DNA from: an uncultured Oscillospiraceae bacterium | GTDB taxonomy: Bacteria; Bacillota; Clostridia; Oscillospirales; Oscillospiraceae | Length of the DNA: 6,362 nucleotides | Assembly (NCBI GenBank): GCA_910587205.1 | Contig: CAJULZ010000139.1 | Coordinates: 1-6,362 of the forward strand | Direction: 5' to 3' | Part shown: positions 1-5,912 of the stretch, piece after piece | How positions within the stretch are numbered: position 1 is the first letter of the stretch | How the letters are laid out: the number at the start of each line of letters is the position of its first letter | Position numbers and translations under genes: made by a program | Notes under the pieces: model-generated | What the model saw: only the letters and a program-made list of their open reading frames with translations | What the model was told of the DNA's origin: nothing | Database searches by the model: none

Positions 1-159
1 GCCCCCGAACAGCGGGAAGCGCTGACCGGGCTTCTGTCCCGAGCGGGCCTGACTCGCGTCACCCGGGCCGGGTCCATGTCCGCCGCCTTCCGCGGCGAGG
101 CCCACGACGGGGAATATCCCCTGCGCCGCTATGTCCGGGTGGTGGACGTGGAACGCTGA
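1..159 (+). CDS. C-terminal tail of an unidentified protein (partial)
   Basis: An open frame runs from the first base of the window to a TGA at 157-159, giving the last 52 residues of a gene that starts outside. The tail is rich in Arg and Val and ends ...GEYPLRRYVRVVDVER. The codon use is strongly GC-ending, like the two chromosomal genes beside it. A strong hairpin 20 bases after the stop supports this being a real gene end. I do not recognise the family from this short tail and assign no function. Its last 31 bases overlap the 3' end of the convergent minus-strand gene. Confidence 0.6.
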   Translation, partial: APEQREALTGLLSRAGLTRVTRAGSMSAAFRGEAHDGEYPLRRYVRVVDVER

Positions 160-956
160 GTTTGATTTCCGCCCTCCAGGGAGCCTGCCGGAGCCCGTTC
201 CGGCAGGCTCCTTTCCATCTCCTCGTCGGTGAGGAACTCCGTCATCACATGGCGGTACCGCTTGGGCAGGTGGGTGGACTGACACTTGGGGTTGATCCGC
301 CCCTCGATGGCGATGGTGTCGTAATATTTTCGCCACATGGCCCGATAGGCCCGCTCCTCCACCCCAGCGGGGCCCATGCGGAACTCCTCCGCGGGGAGGA
401 GCTTCCACCGCCCCCGGTCAGAGAGGAAGATCTCGTGGTGCGTCCTGTCGTAGAGGGCCAGCCGTTCCCCGGAGTACCGGGCGGCAAAGTGGGGGGCGAG
501 CAGGGGCAGCACCCGGTTTTTCGGCTCGATTTCCCCCACCAGAACGCCGTCCAGGTCGGAGAAGCGGACAAAACCCTTCAAATGATCCCACTCCGTCCAC
601 ATTTTCGTGAGCGCCAGGTTTACCCGTGCCATCACCGGGTCGCTGAGATCCAACCGTACTTTGTCCCCCTCCCGCAGCCCCCGGCGGATGAGGGACAGCA
701 GGGCCAGCTCCTTCTCCGGCAGACAGGTGAGGAATCCCCGGGCGATGAGTTTTTGGAAGGCAGGGGAGACCCGCGTGGACAAAGCGGCATACAGCCGCCT
801 GGCCCGTCCCGCGTTTGCCGCCACGCTCCGTTCATCCCAAAGGGTGGCCCCATCCTCTGGGAGTAGAAAGGCGGACGGCTCCATCCCGCTCTCGAGGGCG
901 TCCCAGGCGCAGGTCAGAAACCCGGCAAAGGTGCCGTCGTACCGATAGACCGCCAT
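129..956 (-). CDS. TIGR03915-type probable DNA metabolism protein (DUF4130)
   Basis: A 275-residue protein whose start MAVYRYDGTFAGF matches the opening of the TIGR03915 family. The C-terminal half has the family hallmarks: VGEIEPKNRVLPLLAPHF at about residue 146, then the DUF4130-like stretch with AYRAMWRKYYDTIAIEGRIN and PKCQSTHLPKRY near residue 225. From family knowledge, these proteins sit next to the radical SAM TIGR03916, and in proteobacteria the domain is fused to a uracil-DNA glycosylase-like domain. A role in DNA repair or modification is therefore predicted, but the reaction is unknown. The ATG at 956 is preferred over the one at 974 because it sits one base after the upstream stop (TGA-C-ATG) and starts where the family starts. 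The last ~28 residues run past the usual family end; they are encoded by the terminator hairpin and by the 3' end of the opposite gene. Confidence 0.85.
   Translation of the reverse strand: MAVYRYDGTFAGFLTCAWDALESGMEPSAFLLPEDGATLWDERSVAANAGRARRLYAALSTRVSPAFQKLIARGFLTCLPEKELALLSLIRRGLREGDKVRLDLSDPVMARVNLALTKMWTEWDHLKGFVRFSDLDGVLVGEIEPKNRVLPLLAPHFAARYSGERLALYDRTHHEIFLSDRGRWKLLPAEEFRMGPAGVEERAYRAMWRKYYDTIAIEGRINPKCQSTHLPKRYRHVMTEFLTDEEMERSLPERAPAGSLEGGNQTQRSTSTTRT
180..214 (+). terminator. Strong hairpin terminator of the + strand gene
   Basis: A perfect 13-bp stem (180-192 pairing with 199-211, arm GGAGCCTGCCGGA) closes a 6-base loop and is followed by TTT. It lies 20 bases after the + strand stop, so it most likely ends that transcript. 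The U-tract is short. On the minus strand there is no U-tract, and the hairpin falls inside the last codons of the convergent gene. Confidence 0.75.
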
Positions 957-957
957 G

Positions 958-2226
958 TCAGCCCACCGCCCCATCGAACAGGGAGAGCTGCTCCCAGCTG
1001 CCGACGCCCAGCAACCCCTGCTCCAGCCCGGTGAGACGGCGGTAGACGCTCTCAGGGCTGAACCGCAGGCCGGGCAGCATCCGCCCCGAACAGGTGATGA
1101 AATACTGCGCCCGCTTCATCACAATGCCCAGCCGCTTCAGCCCCTCAAAGGATAGGGGGCCGTACCGCCGGGCGGCCACGATCCTACGGGCGCCCCGAAC
1201 CCCGACGCCGGGCACCCGCAGAATGGCTTCATAATCCGCCCGGTTTACCTCCACCGGGAAAAACTCCGGGTGGCGCAGGGCCCAGTCGCTTTTGGGGTCC
1301 AGGGCCTCGTCGAAGTTAGGGCGGCTCTCGTCCAGGATCTCGCCGGCGGTAAACCCATAGAACCGCAGCAGCCAATCCGCCTGGTAAAGTCGGTGCTCCC
1401 GCAGCAGGGGCGGCTTAAACCCCGCCGGAACGGGCAGACTTTTGTGATCGGACACCGGCATATATGCGGAGAAAAACACCCGTTTCAGCCGGTATTTCCG
1501 ATAGAGCCCCTCCGTCAATGTTAAAATGTGCCGGTCGCTCTCCGGAGTGGCCCCCACGATCATCTGGGTGGACTGCCCCGCTGGGGCAAACCGGGGGGCG
1601 TGGCGGTAGAGCTTTAGTTCCGCCGTGGACTGGGCGGCCCTGTCCCGGATCTGGGCCATGGGCCTGAGGATGGCGGTCTTGCTTTTATCGGGGGCCAGCA
1701 GGCGAAGGGAGGATTCGGAGGGCAGCTCAATGTTGACGCTCAGCCGGTCCGATAGCAGGCCCAGCTGGTGGGTCAGCCCTGGGTCCGCCCCGGGGATGGC
1801 TTTGGCGTGGATATAGCCGTTGAAGCGGTACGACTGCCGCAGCAGGCGCAACGTCTCAATCATTTGCTCGGTGGTGTAGTCGGGGCTTTTTAGTACAGCG
1901 GAAGACAAAAACAGCCCCTCAATATAATTTCTCCGGTAAAACTGGATGGTCAGCTCCGCCAGCTCCCGGGGGGTGAAGGCGGTGCGAGGCACATCGTTGG
2001 AGCAGCGGTTCACGCAGTAGGCGCAGTTGTAGCGGCAGTGGTTGGTAAACAGCACTTTCAGCAGGGATACGCACCGCCCGTCGGCGGAGAAGGTGTGGCA
2101 GCAGCCGGAGTTGGTGGCGGTGCCAATGGTTCCCGGCTTCGCCCCTCGGATCACCCCGCTGGAGGTGCAGGCGGCATCATATTTGGCGGCATCGGCCAGG
2201 ATTGTCAGCTTGTCCATAACTTCCAC
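958..2226 (-). CDS. Radical SAM protein, TIGR03916 type, putative DNA modification/repair
   Basis: A 422-residue radical SAM enzyme. The 4Fe-4S/SAM motif CxxxCxxC is visible as C64-RYN-C68-AY-C71 after LLKVLFTNH. Further cysteines (C20, C42, C43, C52 in GCCHTFSADGRC) precede it, as in the family. The C-terminal part holds a helix-hairpin-helix DNA-binding motif (ILRVPGVGVRGARRIVAARR, from about residue 335). This matches TIGR03916, related to spore photoproduct lyase and always found beside TIGR03915. Its substrate is not known to me; a DNA base is the likely target because of the HhH motif. The GTG at 2226 is chosen because AGGAGG lies 7 bases upstream. Initiation at ATG 2217 (MDKLTILADAAKYD) is the alternative. 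An in-frame ATG at 2292 would lie within a few bases of the predicted transcript start and lacks a ribosome site. It forms a two-gene operon with the downstream DUF4130 gene. The frame is intact. Confidence 0.9.
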   Translation of the reverse strand: MEVMDKLTILADAAKYDAACTSSGVIRGAKPGTIGTATNSGCCHTFSADGRCVSLLKVLFTNHCRYNCAYCVNRCSNDVPRTAFTPRELAELTIQFYRRNYIEGLFLSSAVLKSPDYTTEQMIETLRLLRQSYRFNGYIHAKAIPGADPGLTHQLGLLSDRLSVNIELPSESSLRLLAPDKSKTAILRPMAQIRDRAAQSTAELKLYRHAPRFAPAGQSTQMIVGATPESDRHILTLTEGLYRKYRLKRVFFSAYMPVSDHKSLPVPAGFKPPLLREHRLYQADWLLRFYGFTAGEILDESRPNFDEALDPKSDWALRHPEFFPVEVNRADYEAILRVPGVGVRGARRIVAARRYGPLSFEGLKRLGIVMKRAQYFITCSGRMLPGLRFSPESVYRRLTGLEQGLLGVGSWEQLSLFDGAVG

Positions 2227-2233
2227 GGGGTTC

Positions 2234-2239
2234 CCTCCT
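2234..2239 (-). promoter_or_regulatory. Ribosome binding site of the radical SAM gene
   Basis: The minus strand reads AGGAGG, then 7 bases, then GTG at 2226. This perfect Shine-Dalgarno site decides the GTG start over the upstream ATG at 2292. Confidence 0.8.
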
Positions 2240-2289
2240 AACGAGCGGGGTGCGCCGTCTGTTTTGAGGATGCGCTCCACAAGGAAAAA

Positions 2290-2328
2290 CATTTGTACCT
2301 TTCATTATAATACAAATGATCGATTTGT
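2290..2328. repeat. Three ATTTGT half-sites in alternating orientation over the promoter
   Basis: On the + strand, ATTTGT lies at 2291-2296, its complement ACAAAT at 2312-2317, and ATTTGT again at 2323-2328. The first two form an 8-bp inverted repeat (CATTTGTA 2290-2297 with TACAAATG 2311-2318) spanning the -10 box. The second and third form a dyad with a 5-base centre (2312-2328) that covers the spacer and part of the -35. This layout suggests an operator for an unidentified repressor. The sites do not match the Gram-positive LexA box (GAAC-N4-GTTC). Confidence 0.5.
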
Positions 2329-2331
2329 CAA
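2304..2331 (-). promoter_or_regulatory. Consensus sigma-A promoter of the radical SAM/DUF4130 operon
   Basis: On the minus strand, TTGACA (2331-2326), a 16-base spacer and TATAAT (2309-2304) form a promoter that is perfect at both hexamers. Transcription would start near 2297, giving a leader of about 70 bases before the GTG at 2226. It sits between the upstream terminator (2349-2372) and the gene, so the operon has its own promoter. Confidence 0.85.
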
Positions 2332-2348
2332 GGCTCTTTTTGCGCCAG

Positions 2349-2372
2349 AAAAAAGACACAAAAATCTGTGCC
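2349..2372 (-). terminator. Intrinsic terminator upstream of the repair operon
   Basis: On the minus strand GGCACA (2372-2367) pairs with TGTGTC (2360-2355), with one G-U pair, around a 6-base loop, followed by six T (2354-2349). It would stop transcripts coming from the recombinase remnant before they reach the promoter at 2304-2331. It lies outside the recognisable recombinase sequence. Confidence 0.65.
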
Positions 2373-2401
2373 AAAATGCGGATTTCAGCCCGTCGAAAAA
2401 C

Positions 2402-2979
2402 AGCCTGCTCGTCAATCACCAGCGCGTTTTTATCGTTGGTATCCTTGATGTATCCATAGGCGGCAAAAGACCCGATATGTTCTCCGTTGCGGCGCTTCAT
2501 ATCAAAGGCTTCCCGCACTTTATCAGAAGTTTCCGCACAGTGGTTTCCATTCAGGACGCCCTGGATGGGGATCGCAATACTCCGCATATTTTGGGGTCCT
2601 TATAGCCGTCCGGCGACTGGCGAAAAAGGGAAATAAAGCGGATATTATACCGGGGAAACCAATCGTCCAAATAATAACCCTGATCGCTGTAATTGCGGAA
2701 TGAACGCGCAAGATCCTTGACGATCACGCAGTTGATCCGTCCGCGCTTGATGTCGGAGAGTATCCGTTGAAAGTCATCGCGTTCATCGTCTGTTGTGCCG
2801 GAAATGCCATCGTCCACGAAAAACAAGGTGTCTGGGTAACATTTTTCCTTCGCCGCCTTCTGGAGAATTTTCTTTTGATTGCTGATAGAATTTGATTCGG
2901 TGTCCAAATTGTCATCACGGCTGAGGCGGCAGTACAGCGCCGCCGTCCCAAACTTGCGGTTTTTGTTTGACTGCTTCAA
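2402..2979 (-). pseudogene. Large serine recombinase, frameshifted and truncated
   Basis: The N-terminal catalytic domain of a large serine recombinase. After the start comes GTAALYCRLSRDD, where Ser20 is the expected nucleophile and Arg18 its conserved partner. VDDGISGTT and VIVKDLARSFRNYSDQGYY (residues ~60-105) are also typical. The first frame covers about 130 codons, down to DGYKDPK near 2590. The protein then continues one frame over from 2587 (MRSIAIPIQGVLNGNHCAET, then DMKRRNGEHIGSF and KNALVIDEQA), which means one base is missing near 2588. Homology stops at about 2402, after only ~190 residues; family members have roughly 500-550. The zinc-ribbon and DNA-binding recombinase parts are gone, so it cannot be functional. 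A TTG start at 2979 is chosen because AGGAGG lies 5 bases upstream and the promoter is placed to match. In intact elements this enzyme excises and integrates the ICE. Confidence 0.85.
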
Positions 2980-2984
2980 ATTTT

Positions 2985-2990
2985 CCTCCT
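2985..2990 (-). promoter_or_regulatory. Ribosome binding site deciding a TTG start
   Basis: The minus strand reads AAAGGAGG, then 5 bases, then TTG at 2979. In-frame ATGs at 3021 and 3054 lack such a site and lie at or upstream of the predicted transcript start (~3019). Confidence 0.75.
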
Positions 2991-3025
2991 TTCCAGCCGT
3001 CAAACAAGAGGTTTTATCCATCTCT

Positions 3026-3054
3026 ATTCTACGATTTTCCCTATTTTTTGTCAA
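3026..3054 (-). promoter_or_regulatory. Sigma-A promoter of the recombinase
   Basis: On the minus strand, TTGACA (3054-3049), a 17-base spacer and TAGAAT (3031-3026) make a good vegetative promoter just after the tnpW stop. The transcript would start near 3019, about 40 bases before the TTG start. Confidence 0.7.
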
Positions 3055-3064
3055 ATTTCTTGCG

Positions 3065-3209
3065 TCAAGATTTCAGCTCGGCCAGCATGAGCCTGAGTAA
3101 AATATTTTCCATCGTTTCGCCGTTTTCTTTATACACTGGCATGACGATAAACTTGATTTTGCCCACCTGATAGGTGTACTCCTCTTTTAAACTTCTGTTT
3201 GTTACTCAT
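3065..3209 (-). pseudogene. tnpW: TnpW-type transposon protein, frameshifted
   Basis: A small protein of the TnpW type found next to ICE recombinases in Clostridia; its function is unknown. The recognisable body is EYTYQVGKIKFIVMPVYKEN followed by GETMENILLRLMLAELKS, ending at TGA 3067-3065. That frame has a stop codon immediately before its first codons, while the next frame offers ATG at 3209 followed by MSNKQKFK, a typical TnpW opening. The two parts join if one A is removed from a run of four A (TTTAAAA, near 3188-3191), so a one-base insertion is the likely lesion. A sequencing error in the A-run is possible. It lies directly upstream of the recombinase and its promoter. Confidence 0.7.
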
Positions 3210-3222
3210 CCATCTCTTTCAT

Positions 3223-3375
3223 TTATTTGGGTCTCATCATGAGATTTATTTCGGCAAAAACCGCATTATCAGTCGGCGGAGATTTTATCAGTTCACGATG
3301 CTTTTCAAAGGCGGACCCGCCGCGTGCCTCGGCGGATATGGAACGTACCTGGCTGCCCTGTTCAGTTCTTCCCAT
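3223..3375 (-). CDS. Possible small ORF, unrecognised (doubtful)
   Basis: A 50-codon frame (starting MGRTEQGSQVRSI, ending EINLMMRPK) ends 13 bases before the tnpW start and reads in the same direction. Base composition in its middle is GC-rich, unlike the AT-rich spacer upstream. There is no good ribosome site at a proper distance; GAGGAAG lies about 15 bases upstream. The open frame continues upstream to 3486 inside the terminator, which is unlikely to be coding. It may be a remnant of a lost ICE gene. I recognise no family. Confidence 0.25.
   Translation of the reverse strand: MGRTEQGSQVRSISAEARGGSAFEKHRELIKSPPTDNAVFAEINLMMRPK
3231..3252. repeat. Dyad-containing element, copy 1 (upstream of tnpW)
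   Basis: On the + strand this is TCTCA-TCA-TGAGA (a perfect 5-bp dyad, 3232 onward, with minor offset) followed by TTTATTTC. It matches 19 of 22 bases of the copy at 4214-4235, in the same orientation, with 13 identical bases in a row (TGAGATTTATTTC). On the minus strand it sits about 20 bases upstream of the tnpW start, and it overlaps the end of the doubtful ORF. Confidence 0.6.
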
Positions 3376-3464
3376 TCTGTAGCCTAACTTCCTCAAAAAC
3401 GAAACAATGCTACTTTTTTGCGAAATTTTCTCAAAACTTTTCAAAAAGAAATGCTTTACGGCAA
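3376..3464. other. AT-rich spacer without a recognisable gene
   Basis: A low-GC stretch between the doubtful small ORF and the terminator. On the + strand it contains two similar neighbouring blocks, TTTTCTCAAAA and TTTTCAAAAAG (about 3426-3447). It could hold a promoter or binding sites for the genes to its left, but I see no promoter close to consensus and no ORF with a start site. Confidence 0.35.
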
Positions 3465-3503
3465 AAAAGTCCCCGCCCGGTTTCACCCTGGGCGGGGACT
3501 TTT
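3465..3503. terminator. Bidirectional intrinsic terminator after the sigma/HTH operon
   Basis: A perfect 14-bp stem (3465-3478 with 3490-3503, arm AAAAGTCCCCGCCC) has an 11-base loop. It carries A and T runs on both flanks, so it can act in both directions. It lies just downstream of the HTH gene on the minus strand, so it most likely ends the sigma/HTH transcript. Confidence 0.85.
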
Positions 3504-3527
3504 CACGGTGAGGAAGCTACTGGGCGG

Positions 3528-3746
3528 CTACTTCAATCGAAAGGTAAAGATGGCGGAGAGCAGGGCGCTGACGGCCTGATCCCACAGGTCAACGTCAACG
3601 AAAACATGGTCATACACGTCGGCTCCTATGCAATGGGACAGGCACCGGGCCACTATGTACCGCCTGAAATGCTGGACAATCAGTCTGACCACGTCTGTGT
3701 CGGGTTCTTTGGCGGCGCGGATGGTGTAGACGGGCACGCGCTTCAT
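3528..3746 (-). CDS. ICE helix-turn-helix small protein
   Basis: A 72-residue protein, MKRVPVYTIRAAKEPDTDVV onward, of the short HTH (sigma region 2-like) family that accompanies sigma-70-like genes in Tn916/Tn1549-type ICEs. It probably regulates transcription of the element. Its ATG overlaps the sigma gene's stop as ATGA (3746-3743), so the two are translationally coupled. The terminator follows close downstream. The end may be altered: in the next frame the sequence after AIFTF reads IEVAAQ and stops at 3517-3519, so a one-base loss near 3535 is possible, though I cannot tell which ending is ancestral. It is otherwise the only ICE gene here with an intact frame. Confidence 0.7.
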   Translation of the reverse strand: MKRVPVYTIRAAKEPDTDVVRLIVQHFRRYIVARCLSHCIGADVYDHVFVDVDLWDQAVSALLSAIFTFRLK

Positions 3747-4175
3747 CCATCGTGGCCCAGCATTTCCCGCAGCTTGTCCAACGCGGCCGTTCTCCGGCGC
3801 TGGACGGTAGAACGGCTCAACTTGACCCTTTGAGCCACTTCCTCGTCCGTTAGCTCCGCAAAATAGGAGAGCAGGACGATCTCCCGGTCTTTGGGCAGAA
3901 GGCGGGAAATGGCCTGCGCCAGTCTGCATCGGAATCCGCCACGTCTACGCCCCGCACATGGAAAACGCGGCGTTCGGCCTCGGCCCGCTCCAGTTCACCG
4001 TCCTCGGTACCTAAGGCATAGCGCGCGTTTTTTGGCAGTTCCGAAAACGAAACCTCCCGCTTGGCCCGTGCCGCCTGACGCTGGTGCGTTTTGAGGGTGG
4101 CGCGGTCAATGGCCTTTTGCAGTAAGCTTCAAAGGTGATCTCGTTGAATTGTTCATACCGGCTTTTCCCGTCCAT
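3743..4175 (-). pseudogene. Sigma-70-like ICE regulator, two frameshifts
   Basis: Three frames together spell one sigma-70-like protein. Frame one runs from ATG 4175 (MDGKSRYEQFNEITFEAYCK) to the AAAA run near 4116. Frame two (AIDRATLKTHQRQAARAK, then SFSELPKNARYALGTEDGEL) runs to about 3928. Frame three is the region 4-like HTH, RLAQAISRLLPKDREIVLLS, then ELTDEEVAQRVKLSRSTVQR and ALDKLREMLGHDG, ending at TGA 3745-3743. Each join needs one missing base restored. Restored, it would be about 144 residues, a normal size for the short regulators found in Tn1549-like ICEs. AAAGGGGG 8-15 bases upstream may be the ribosome site. Its stop overlaps the HTH start. It starts 85 bases after the vanT stop. 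Confidence 0.8.
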
Positions 4176-4213
4176 TCCCTGGCCCCCTTTATTCGCCCGG
4201 TTTTGTCTTTTGT

Positions 4214-4235
4214 GTTTCACCGTGAGATTTATTTC
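4214..4235. repeat. Dyad-containing element, copy 2 (upstream of the sigma gene)
   Basis: The + strand shows TTTCA-CCG-TGAGA followed by TTTATTTC. It differs from copy 1 (3231-3252) at 3 of 22 positions. One of these (C/T in the left arm) keeps the pairing as G-U, if the element acts as RNA. It lies in the 84-base gap between vanT and the sigma gene, about 40 bases upstream of the sigma start. Confidence 0.6.
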
Positions 4236-4259
4236 TCCGTAGATTTTTTACGTCGTATT

Positions 4260-5912
4260 TCATATCGGCACCTTTTCCAATCGCCCGTCCAACCTGCTTA
4301 ATATTTCATTTGTAATCGCCCCCGTCTGCTCCGCAAGGTCACAGGCGGTGATCTGCCGGCTGCCGGACGTTCCAATCAACACTGCCACGTCACCTGCCGC
4401 AGCATCTGGAATGTCCGTGACATCCACCAGCATTTGATCCATGCAGATCAAGCCGATAATGGGGGCCTCCAATCCTGCAATTAAGACCCAGCCCTTTCCG
4501 CAGGACAAAGTGTGGGGAATGCCGTCCGCATACCCGGTAGATAGGATAGTAATCTTTCGGTTGCTTTCGGCCATATAGCCCAATCCATAGCCAGTGAGTT
4601 CCCCTGCATACAAATCTTTTACCAGCACAACACGCGCCTTCACCGACAGAACAGGCCGTAAGTCTATTCGACAGCTTTCCATATCTGCTCCTTGCTCAAC
4701 ACACCGTAAAGGGCAATTCCTACCCTGGCGTAATCTCCGGCCAGCTCCGAGTATTGAAGCAATCCATAGCTGGGCAGCAGGTGGATTTTTCCGCAGCTAA
4801 GACCTCGCTGATTCAAATCGCAGATCACACGGTCGAACGCCGCCGCCTGTCCCATCGTAAATTTTTCCTTTTCTGCTGTCCGCACGTCGGCGGCGCACAG
4901 ATGGGTAAAAATACCCGTTATAACAAGGTTTCTGTAATGGAACACACGGGCAATTTCTTCTTTTCGGTCTGCGGGTATCCCCAATCGGTGCATACCCGTG
5001 TCAATTTTCAAATGGACTTTGAGCTTCTTCCCGTAGGCGTTCAGCAGCCGGGCATAAGATATATCAACGACTGTTTGTGTCAGCCGGTATCTTCGCAGCA
5101 TATAAAACTGTTCCGGGTGGGTATAGCCCAGCACCAGGATTTCCCCTTTGATACCACCCCGCCGCAGTTCCGCCCCCTCCGTCACGGTTGCAACGCAGGA
5201 AGCCATGATACCCAGGCGGTTCAGTTCTTTCGCAACCAACACCGCTCCGTGTCCATAGGCATTGGCCTTGACTGCTGGCATAAGGGCACAGCCCTCCGGT
5301 AGTATGGATTGCAGCTGCTGGACATTGTGACGCAGAGCGGCCCGATCCAGTTCGATCCAGGCCCGTCCAGTCTGAACAGGACGGGGCGGCTGGAGCAGCA
5401 ATAGCATCTGCGACAGCAAAAAGCTGGATACCAGGACCAGGATAAAAAGCACAACCGTGTTTTCTACCAGCAGGCCGGTCAGCCCGATTACCTTTGCCGC
5501 TCCCTGTACCAGCACGGGGCACCAGGGATGGATCAGGTACACCACTGTGGTCAACTGACGTAAGCTGCGCCGAAAAGGTGGAGAAAACGGGGATGCCTGA
5601 CACAAGGCCGTAGTAACTCTCTCCGCTCAGCCCGATCAGATACAGTGCTCCGGCAATCGGAATCGCCGCCTGCGGCTTGAAACGGCTGAGGAAGTAGGCG
5701 ATGGACGTCCCCAACAAAAGGGCAGGGAGATACCAAAGATGATAAAAGCTGCCGTCAAAGATCACCCGGCGCAGGACGGTCAGCAGCCAGAGAAATTCGC
5801 CGTCAGCGGAGCGGGTGTGATTGGCGACCACAAGGATCACGGCAAGCAGCCGGAAGTCGTCTAAAGCGGGAAGTTTCTTCGCGTTCAGGCGGGATGTGTT
5901 TGTAACCGTCAT
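4260..5912 (-). pseudogene. vanT: VanT membrane serine/alanine racemase, internal deletion and frameshift
   Basis: VanT makes D-Ser for vancomycin-resistant cell wall precursors. Its N-terminal membrane domain (acyltransferase-like, thought to take up L-Ser) is joined to a PLP racemase domain. Segment one (5912 to ~5574) starts MTVTNTSRLNAKKLPALDDF and has hydrophobic stretches LLAVILVVANHT, LWYLPALLLGTSIAYFL and AAIPIAGALYLIGL. Segment two (~5575 to 4684) resumes with VVYLIHPWCPVLVQGAAK and TVVLFILVLVSSFLLSQMLL. The racemase domain follows, with the PLP lysine in MPAVKANAYGHG and DYARVGIALYGV. Segment three (4682-4260) carries the catalytic Tyr region STGYADGIPHTL and GLICMDQMLVDVTDIP. Joining one to two leaves ~150 residues of membrane domain missing (about 550 against ~700 in known VanT) and changes frame. 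One base is missing near 4684. The start overlaps the ligase stop as ATGA. Confidence 0.88.

Noticed and set aside
162..866. 234-codon + strand open frame opposite the DUF4130 gene
   Set aside because: It mirrors a clearly recognisable minus-strand gene in GC-rich DNA, is full of Pro/His/Gln/Gly, resembles no family and lacks a ribosome site.
2177..2587. Separate 136-codon minus-strand gene
   Set aside because: Its first ~61 codons are the second-frame continuation of the serine recombinase; the rest reads through the terminator, the promoter and the start of the radical SAM gene.
2042..2605. 187-codon + strand open frame across the repair operon promoter and the recombinase
   Set aside because: It crosses a terminator and a consensus minus-strand promoter, and it runs antisense to two recognisable genes.
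3180..3209. Programmed frameshift in tnpW at TTTAAAA
   Set aside because: The heptamer is not in the register needed for -1 slippage. The required shift is +1, with no rare codon or stop to stimulate it. Other genes around it carry random indels, so decay or a sequencing error is simpler.
3324..3833. 169-codon + strand open frame
   Set aside because: It runs through the bidirectional terminator and antisense to the HTH and sigma genes, with no family resemblance.
4754..5302. 182-codon + strand open frame opposite vanT
   Set aside because: A shadow of the VanT racemase domain, which is unmistakable on the minus strand.
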